NCBI GenBank assembly: GCA_027064065.1
Contig: JAMOQJ010000101.1
Coordinates: 1-32,252 of the forward strand
DNA length: 32,252 bases
Source of the DNA: Desulfurellales bacterium
GTDB lineage: Bacteria; Campylobacterota_A; Desulfurellia; Desulfurellales; Hippeaceae
Direction: 5' to 3'
The translations under genes and the position numbers were made by a program. A model generated the notes under the pieces. It was not told the origin of the DNA. It did no database searches and was given only the letters and a program-made list of their open reading frames with translations. This document shows positions 26,069-32,252 of this stretch, in pieces. Every line of letters begins with the position of its first letter. Position 1 is the first letter of the stretch.

Positions 26069-27613
26069 ATGTTAAGGAGTCAAATAAACATAAAAGAAGG
26101 GTATTTAAGTATAATACACGAAGCAAGCAAGTTATTAAGCAAAAAAAATACATTAAAAGAATCGTTGAGAGAAATATTGAAGATACTATATTCGTATTGG
26201 GATACGCCTATATCGTTTGTTGCTTTGTTCGATAAGGAAACATCACAAATAAAGATAGTAGAAAGCTTTGGTTTGACAAAACGCGAGATGACAAAAGGTA
26301 TATTTAAAAAAGGTGAAGGTGTTGTAGGTAGCATTTTTAAAAACGAAATACCTGCCATAATTACCGACATAAAGACAAACCCGAGATATCTTAACAGGAT
26401 AAATTTATTGAAACGTTTCAGGGAAGATATGATTTTTGTTGGTGTTCCAATTAAAGTTGGCGGAGAGAAATTTGGTGTGCTGGGTGTTTATAAGGAAAAA
26501 AGTAAAAATTTTTCAAACGATGATGCTTTGAAGATGCTATCGACGCTTGCAACATTAATAGGTTTAACAAAAAAAATGTATGAGAGAATGGAAGAGGAAC
26601 GCAGGTTTTGGCAAGAAGAAAAGCAGCTTTTGCTTAGTAATATTAATAAAGATACATCTGCTTTGAAGGATATAATTGGTATATCGGAAGAGATAACAAA
26701 TATAAAAAAGACCGTAATGAGAATAGCTACCACCGATTCGACAGTTTTGATAACAGGAGAAAGTGGGACTGGAAAGACGCTGATTGCAAAAGCTATACAT
26801 AATCTAAGCACAAGAAAAGAAAAACCCTTTGCTACAATAAACTGTGCTGCAATTCCCGAAAATCTTTTGGAAAGCGAGCTTTTTGGTTATGAAAAGGGAG
26901 CCTTTACAGGTGCTTTGTCGGCAAAAAAAGGTAAGTTTGAGCTTGCAAACGGCGGGACTCTGTTTTTGGATGAAATCGGTGATATGCCACTATCCTTGCA
27001 GGCAAAATTATTAAACGTTATTCAGGATAGAGAGATAACAAGACTTGGAAGCGAAGATGTTATACCTATTAATGTTAGGATTATAACAGCAACCAATAAA
27101 AATTTAGAAAAATTAATCAGGTTAGGGCATTTTAGGGAGGATTTATACTATAGAATCAATGTTTTGCCCATACATATAAAACCGTTAAGACAAAGAAGAG
27201 ATGATATACCGGTTTTGGTAGATTATTTTTTAAAAAAGATGAATAAAATACACGGCAAAAATTTGGCGATAACAAACACAGCACTTAAACAGATGGTAAA
27301 CTACAAATGGCCGGGTAATGTCAGAGAGCTTGAAAATACGATAGAAAGATTGATTGTTATGAATGATGTCAATATTAAGGATAGTGATTTGCCGGATTAT
27401 ATGAAAGAGTCTTCTATTGATGATATGGTTATAGATGAGTTGCCGTACAGAGATATTCCTTCAGCCATAGAAACAATTGAAAAGGAAAAGATACAAAATG
27501 CTCTTAAACAGACAGGTTATGTAAAATCAAAGGCAGCCAGGCTTTTAGGGTTTACCATAAGGCAGCTTGATTACAGAATAAAAAAATACAATATATACAT
27601 AAAAAAGATTTAA
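26069..27613 (+). CDS. NifA-type sigma54-dependent transcriptional activator
   Basis: An enhancer-binding protein of 514 residues from ATG 26069. It has an N-terminal GAF domain (about 20-165, [20 protein letters not shown]), a AAA+ domain with Walker A G230-ESGTGK-T237, the sigma54-contacting loop G277-AFTGA282 and Walker [12 protein letters not shown], and a C-terminal Fis-type helix-turn-helix (about 475-510) ending [19 protein letters not shown], strongly NifA-like. GAF in NifA proteins often receives PII or 2-oxoglutarate signals. No nif genes are nearby; glnA is divergent and glnB is 2.4 kb off, so general nitrogen control is likely. An open frame runs upstream to TTG 26027 but crosses the promoter. 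The 3' end overlaps a convergent gene by 4 bp. Confidence 0.88.
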   Translation: MLRSQINIKEGYLSIIHEASKLLSKKNTLKESLREILKILYSYWDTPISFVALFDKETSQIKIVESFGLTKREMTKGIFKKGEGVVGSIFKNEIPAIITDIKTNPRYLNRINLLKRFREDMIFVGVPIKVGGEKFGVLGVYKEKSKNFSNDDALKMLSTLATLIGLTKKMYERMEEERRFWQEEKQLLLSNINKDTSALKDIIGISEEITNIKKTVMRIATTDSTVLITGESGTGKTLIAKAIHNLSTRKEKPFATINCAAIPENLLESELFGYEKGAFTGALSAKKGKFELANGGTLFLDEIGDMPLSLQAKLLNVIQDREITRLGSEDVIPINVRIITATNKNLEKLIRLGHFREDLYYRINVLPIHIKPLRQRRDDIPVLVDYFLKKMNKIHGKNLAITNTALKQMVNYKWPGNVRELENTIERLIVMNDVNIKDSDLPDYMKESSIDDMVIDELPYRDIPSAIETIEKEKIQNALKQTGYVKSKAARLLGFTIRQLDYRIKKYNIYIKKI

Positions 27614-27861
27614 AGATTATAGATAAAAACCAATATTTTTGCTATTGCTTCATAGAGTTCTTCGGGAATCTCATCGTTAATTTTTAGTTTGTATAACGTA
27701 TTTGCCAAATTCTTATTTTTTTCTATATAGATGTTGTGTTCTTGTGCGATATCCTTAATTTTTTGCGCTATTAGATTTTGACCTTTTGCTACAACCTTTG
27801 GAGCCTTGTCCTTTTCTTTATCATATTTTATGGCTATGGCTTTATCTACTGTTTCATCCAT
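27610..27861 (-). CDS. FlhX-like protein (FlhB C-terminal domain homologue)
   Basis: This 83-residue protein corresponds to the cytoplasmic FlhB/YscU C-terminal domain after the autocleavage site: AIAIKYDKEKDKAPKVVAKG, then LIAQKIKDIAQEH, NKNLANTLYKLKINDEIPEE and LYEAIAKILVFIY. It has no membrane segments, and the NPTH cleavage motif is absent since the protein starts just after its equivalent. Helicobacter FlhX and Bacillus YlqH are like this; FlhX can replace the cleaved FlhB fragment in flagellar export switching. The full-length FlhB must be elsewhere. It is last in a minus-strand operon, overlapping lptD by 16 bp, and meets the NifA-like gene tail to tail. Confidence 0.85.
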   Translation of the reverse strand: MDETVDKAIAIKYDKEKDKAPKVVAKGQNLIAQKIKDIAQEHNIYIEKNKNLANTLYKLKINDEIPEELYEAIAKILVFIYNL

Positions 27862-29981
27862 TGCTTGTTCTGGGTTTTTATTTTTCCCAACCCTTTAAAA
27901 GTAATTGTTATCCAAAATCCTGTGTCGCTTCTTCTTGTGTATATACCATTTTCGTTTTCTTTTGGTGTTTGGTTTCGATATGCATCTATGCCTAAACCCC
28001 AACAGTCTTCGGTATACATAAATCCGAATCTTTTTTGTGGATAGTAGTGGTTGTGTATATTTTTTTCAAGATATGCGTATAGATATAGATTTTTTATTGG
28101 ATATGCGTATATGTTTAATTTCATATTCTTATCGGTAATTTTGTAGTTTTCGTCTTTTTTTAATAAGTACCCTAAAGATGCTCCCGTATATTTGGTTGTA
28201 ATGTTTATTGAATTATCCATATCTGAAAATTCAAATTTTTTTGTTGAAAAATGTGCTTTAGATGAAAAACTTAAAAATTCAAAGGGTGATATTCTCGTCT
28301 CTTCGTAAAGTTTTCCAAAATGGCTGTCTTGACTGTCTTCTTTATAAAAATCATATTCTTGCGATAATTTGTTATAGAATATCTCTCTATATTTTATACC
28401 GTCTTTATCTATAAATTTTGCAATTACTCTATTTTCCAAGGCTGTAACAATAGCATTTCTATTTTTATACGATAATATAAAATCCGGTAGACCACTCCAA
28501 TCCTTTTTTGGGATATATTGGTATTCTATGTAAGGCGTTATGGTATGTTTTAGACCTAAGAGATTGGAATTGCCTTCGTAGAAATAGTATCCATTTAAAA
28601 TGGTTTTTACCTTAACCGAGTATGAATGCAAAAGTATATTTTTTGATTTGTGTTGTGATGTTAGTGTGTCTTTCCAATTAGCATAGGTATTATATATGCC
28701 GATTTTTGGTAAAATGCTGAAATGTGAAATCTTAAACGGATAAGATATTAATATAGATGTATAATTTGATATACCCTTTGTTCCTTTTTCTCTATAGTTG
28801 TTTTTTAGTATATTTTGTAGGTCTAATGTAAGATTATGCCATAGCTTCTTATTTGTTACATTAAAATTTATCTCCGGTAGGTTTTGCAGTGTGTTTTGAT
28901 TGTTTTTGGACACCAGGTCTTGATAGAAATAGGTGTTTATTCCTAAAGAATACTCATTTTTTTGTACGAAATAGAATGCTGTTGACTTCGTATATCTTTT
29001 GGAGCTTATATCCATATTATCTTTATTGATAACCCTAAAATCGTTTTTTCTGCTTACTAAATCCAAATCGTATTTAAAAATTCCGTATTGTTCAAGATTT
29101 GTTGCGCCTTTTGCTTTTATTGTCATCCTGAGTTTTTTGCTTTTTGATGTACCGTAGGGCTGCTTTTCTTTATATAGCGTAACAAACCATTCCCCTTTTG
29201 AATTTTTTGTTAAATAGAATCTGGAATCAAGGTATGTTCCATATCCGGAATTGGAATATAAGAATGGTGTAATTGTTATATCTTTTGATTTATCTATAGC
29301 CCAGAAAAACGGTTGGGCATATTTAAATCCATCTTTACTGGAATGCCCAAAAGACGGAAATAAAAATCCGCTCTTTCGTTTTTTGTTTAAATTTCTATAC
29401 ATTAAAGGAGAGAAGAATGCAGGTATTTGCCTAATCTTGAATGTAGCCGGGTATGCAAGCATATAATCGTCTTTAACTATATAAATATGTTTTGTTTTTA
29501 TAGACCATTTAGGATGGTATTTTTTTGAGTTTAGTAAATATTTATCACATTTACACCCTGTTGCCATTGCATTGTTTATGTAGTATCTGTCTTTAGAGTC
29601 AATAATTACTTTTCTTGCTTTTATATACAGATGAGCGCTTTTAATAAACATAACCGCATTATTGATAAAGCCTTTATATTCGGAGACATTAAATACTGCT
29701 TTTGAGCCTCTAATCCAATCTCCGTTTTTATTTTTAAACAGTATATTGCCGTCTAATGTTACTAAGGACCTGTTTTTTTCAAAATAGGCTTTATCGCTTT
29801 TTAGGCTGTATTTATCTGTGTAAACCTCACACTTGCCTTGAGCAAAATATGAATTCGACTGTTTGTTATATATTACATTATCGGCTTTTATATGGACTAC
29901 ATTTATATTTTCTATTTTTGGTTTTGCGTATGCTAATGATGATAGTAGTACGAATATTATAGCGGCTATCTGTTTTTTCAT
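27846..29981 (-). CDS. lptD: LPS-assembly protein LptD
   Basis: LptD is the outer-membrane barrel that with LptE inserts LPS into the outer leaflet. The 711-residue protein has a signal peptide (MKKQIAAIIFVLLSSLAYA), an N-terminal OstA/LptA-like jellyroll (about 28-150; ADNVIYNKQSNSYFAQGKCE, KARKVIIDSKDRYYINN), the typical IPAFFSPLMYRN and KSGFLFPSFGHSSKDGFKYA at the barrel entry, and many alternating beta strands to the end. Cysteines at 51, 143 and 145 and one near the end (EDCWGLG) could form the disulfides known in LptD. It starts 2 bp after the glnB stop with no ribosome binding site, so translation must be coupled. Confidence 0.93.
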   Translation of the reverse strand: MKKQIAAIIFVLLSSLAYAKPKIENINVVHIKADNVIYNKQSNSYFAQGKCEVYTDKYSLKSDKAYFEKNRSLVTLDGNILFKNKNGDWIRGSKAVFNVSEYKGFINNAVMFIKSAHLYIKARKVIIDSKDRYYINNAMATGCKCDKYLLNSKKYHPKWSIKTKHIYIVKDDYMLAYPATFKIRQIPAFFSPLMYRNLNKKRKSGFLFPSFGHSSKDGFKYAQPFFWAIDKSKDITITPFLYSNSGYGTYLDSRFYLTKNSKGEWFVTLYKEKQPYGTSKSKKLRMTIKAKGATNLEQYGIFKYDLDLVSRKNDFRVINKDNMDISSKRYTKSTAFYFVQKNEYSLGINTYFYQDLVSKNNQNTLQNLPEINFNVTNKKLWHNLTLDLQNILKNNYREKGTKGISNYTSILISYPFKISHFSILPKIGIYNTYANWKDTLTSQHKSKNILLHSYSVKVKTILNGYYFYEGNSNLLGLKHTITPYIEYQYIPKKDWSGLPDFILSYKNRNAIVTALENRVIAKFIDKDGIKYREIFYNKLSQEYDFYKEDSQDSHFGKLYEETRISPFEFLSFSSKAHFSTKKFEFSDMDNSINITTKYTGASLGYLLKKDENYKITDKNMKLNIYAYPIKNLYLYAYLEKNIHNHYYPQKRFGFMYTEDCWGLGIDAYRNQTPKENENGIYTRRSDTGFWITITFKGLGKIKTQNKQWMKQ

Positions 29982-29983
29982 TG

Positions 29984-30725
<742 letters not shown>

Positions 30726-30729
<4 letters not shown>

Positions 30730-31289
30730 AGTTCAAACCCCTTTTCCTTTAACATTTTTCTTTCTACAAAAAGCATATAGTGTATGATTAGTTCCGTATC
30801 TGTTTTTTTAATATCTTTAAAATTGCATTCATAGCAAAATTTATCATTTTTGCTTTCTTTTTTTATTATGTTGCAAATGGCTTTTATTTCATAATGGGTT
30901 GCTATGGGCAAAATAAATCTTAAAAACAGAAGGTCTTGTTCTTTAAAATCATCGTCTGCAATAAACGATAGCTTATCCCTAAAAAGTGTGCAACTATAGG
31001 TTTTTTTATAAGATGATAGTTTATTTTGATACTCCTTATCCCTTAAAATATCTATGATGTAATTGAGTTTTGCATCCATCTCTTTCATCATTAAAACAAA
31101 TGCCTTATTTAAGTCGCCAAAAGAAGAATCTAATTGCTCTAAAGACATAAAGAAACTAAAAGAATCGGAAGGGTCGATTGTGTTGTATACTTCTTCCTTG
31201 TAATATTCTTTTTCGTCATCTGAAATTTTTTTCACGTATACGATAAACTTGTTTTGTATTCTTAATGATGATTGCGTATTGTTATCCAT
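30726..31289 (-). CDS. Atypical PilZ-like protein, function unknown
   Basis: A 187-residue soluble protein. A long amphipathic helix (EMDAKLNYIIDILRDKEYQ, about 70-88) precedes a beta-rich part (about 95-160; KLSFIADDDFKEQDLLFLRF, THYEIKAICNIIKKE) and a closing helix (DTELIIHYMLFVERKMLKEK). This order, a helix with KLNxII before a barrel and a final helix ending in a QR/ER-type motif, matches tetrameric atypical PilZ proteins such as those of Xanthomonas. The c-di-GMP RxxxR and D/NxSxxG motifs are not seen, so it may not bind the dinucleotide. With the coiled-coil neighbour it may be a motility or adhesion regulator. The assignment is tentative. Confidence 0.5.
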
Positions 31290-32133
31290 AGTATTTACCT
31301 ACCAAAAAAGTAAAAAAAAGTACGACACTAATATAACTGTTGATATTAAAAAAGGCAAGGTTTATTTTCTTTTCATCATCCGGCTCGATGAGTATATGTT
31401 CGATAAATAATAGTATAGCAACAACAAGCGCTCCAATGTAGCCAGCCAAGTTTAACCTAAATAGATGGATGCTCAAGATTAAAAATATAAAACCTGTAAG
31501 GTGGAATAATTTAGCAATGTGTAAGGCATTATTTACACCGAAGTTTGCAGGAATGGAGTAGAGTTTGTGCTCTTTATCGAATGTTGCATCCTGAATCGAG
31601 TACAGTATATCAAATCCAGCTATCCAAAATGTAACAAATAAAGCCAGCATCCAAATTGGTTTAGATAAAGAATTAGCCGATGCAACATATCCGCCAAGCG
31701 GCGCTATAGCGTCGGTTGCACCAAGATAAAGATGACAAAGCCATGTAAATCTTTTTGTGTATGAGTATGTTAGAATGAAAAAGAGTGCTATGGGTGATAA
31801 TTTAAATGCTAAATCATTAATAAAATAGGTCGAAATCTCAAATATAAATATGGATAAAGCGGTAAATATATAAGCTTCTTGCAATTTAACCTTTCCGCTT
31901 ATAAGTTCTCGATTTTTTGTTCTTTCATTGAGTGCGTCAAATTTTCTGTCTACTATCCTGTTTAGTGCCATAGCTGCAGCCCTTGCACTTGCCATAGCTA
32001 TCGTAACAAGGATAATCGTTTTTATTGACGGTATGCCAATTGAGCCCATAATCATACCGACATAGGCAAACGGCAGGGCAAAAATGGTATGCTCGAACTT
32101 TATCATAGATAAAAATTTTGTTAGAGAGTTCAT
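31282..32133 (-). CDS. UbiA-family prenyltransferase (MqnP/UbiA-like)
   Basis: A 283-residue integral membrane enzyme with about eight or nine helices that attaches a polyprenyl chain to an aromatic ring for quinone synthesis. The two Asp-rich motifs that hold the Mg-diphosphate are present: NRIVDRKFDALNERTKNREL near 58 and SIQDATFDKEHKLYSIP near 180. The first motif resembles MqnP of the futalosine menaquinone route as well as UbiA. The pathway decides: if futalosine genes (mqnA-D) exist elsewhere the substrate is probably the MqnP one. The start ATG overlaps the upstream stop by 4 bp. Confidence 0.9.
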   Translation of the reverse strand: MNSLTKFLSMIKFEHTIFALPFAYVGMIMGSIGIPSIKTIILVTIAMASARAAAMALNRIVDRKFDALNERTKNRELISGKVKLQEAYIFTALSIFIFEISTYFINDLAFKLSPIALFFILTYSYTKRFTWLCHLYLGATDAIAPLGGYVASANSLSKPIWMLALFVTFWIAGFDILYSIQDATFDKEHKLYSIPANFGVNNALHIAKLFHLTGFIFLILSIHLFRLNLAGYIGALVVAILLFIEHILIEPDDEKKINLAFFNINSYISVVLFFTFLVGKYYG

Positions 32134-32252
32134 TTTGTAGCCTTAAAGTAATTATAAAAATATGTATAGCCCGAAATTATCGTAAAAATAACAGCCAGAA
32201 GCAAAAGGTATATGCCTATTGTCTTAAGATTTAGCATCAAGGCTGATATAGC
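32130..32252 (-). CDS. pgsA: Probable PgsA C-terminus, partial
   Basis: The minus-strand frame entering from the right edge encodes 40 residues and stops at 32130, overlapping the ubiA start (ATGA). It is a hydrophobic helix followed by AVIFTIISGYTYFYNYFK, which matches the end of CDP-diacylglycerol-glycerol-3-phosphate phosphatidyltransferase (TxxSGxxYF). That enzyme makes phosphatidylglycerol phosphate. Its catalytic CDP-alcohol motif lies outside the window, so the call rests on the tail alone. Confidence 0.6.
   Translation of the reverse strand, partial: AISALMLNLKTIGIYLLLLAVIFTIISGYTYFYNYFKATK

Overview
The window (32.3 kb, AT-rich, every gene junction tight or overlapping) looks like chromosomal core sequence of a Gram-negative bacterium. 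LptD, RlpA, a SurA-like chaperone and a GT9 heptosyltransferase-type enzyme show an outer membrane with LPS. The AT-rich coding, an FlhX-like orphan FlhB C-terminal protein, a UbiA/MqnP-type prenyltransferase and soluble FlgS-like kinase suggest Campylobacterota, perhaps Desulfurellales (Desulfurella/Hippea). That placement is inference from gene content, not a database match. No rRNA, tRNA, CRISPR, insertion sequence or phage gene was seen, and there is no gene-free stretch above about 140 bp.

Region 1 (1-22324, plus strand) is one almost unbroken co-directional chain: partial FapA/DUF342 protein, eIF2B-like protein, radical SAM protein, rpiB, glyA, a secreted TPR protein, a soluble histidine kinase, plsC-like, rlpA, mfd, a SurA-like chaperone, rqcP-like, pdxA, rsmA, RNase J, ftsK, lysC, accA, pheA. 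Only two breaks look like possible internal promoter sites (before rpiB and before the SurA-like gene). Two translation signals stand out: a probable CTG start that gives the TPR protein its signal peptide, and a strong internal ribosome binding site in lysC that should yield a separate beta subunit.

Region 2 (22327-24427, minus strand) holds a GT9 glycosyltransferase and an overlapping polysaccharide-deacetylase-fold protein whose metal site is degenerate; these probably build or modify a surface polysaccharide.

Region 3 (24481-27613) is a nitrogen-control locus. glnA (minus) has a downstream hairpin and a well-placed sigma54-type -24/-12 element upstream. Divergent from it is a NifA-type sigma54 activator whose own sigma70-type promoter sits so close to the ATG that the mRNA may be leaderless. 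PII (glnB) lies 4 kb away, so enzyme, sensor and activator are near one another.

Region 4 (27610-32252, minus strand) is a compact operon read right to left: pgsA (partial), ubiA/mqnP-like, an atypical PilZ-like protein, a membrane coiled-coil/HTH protein (DUF2802-like), glnB, lptD, and an FlhX-like protein. It mixes envelope biogenesis, nitrogen signalling and likely flagellar accessory functions.
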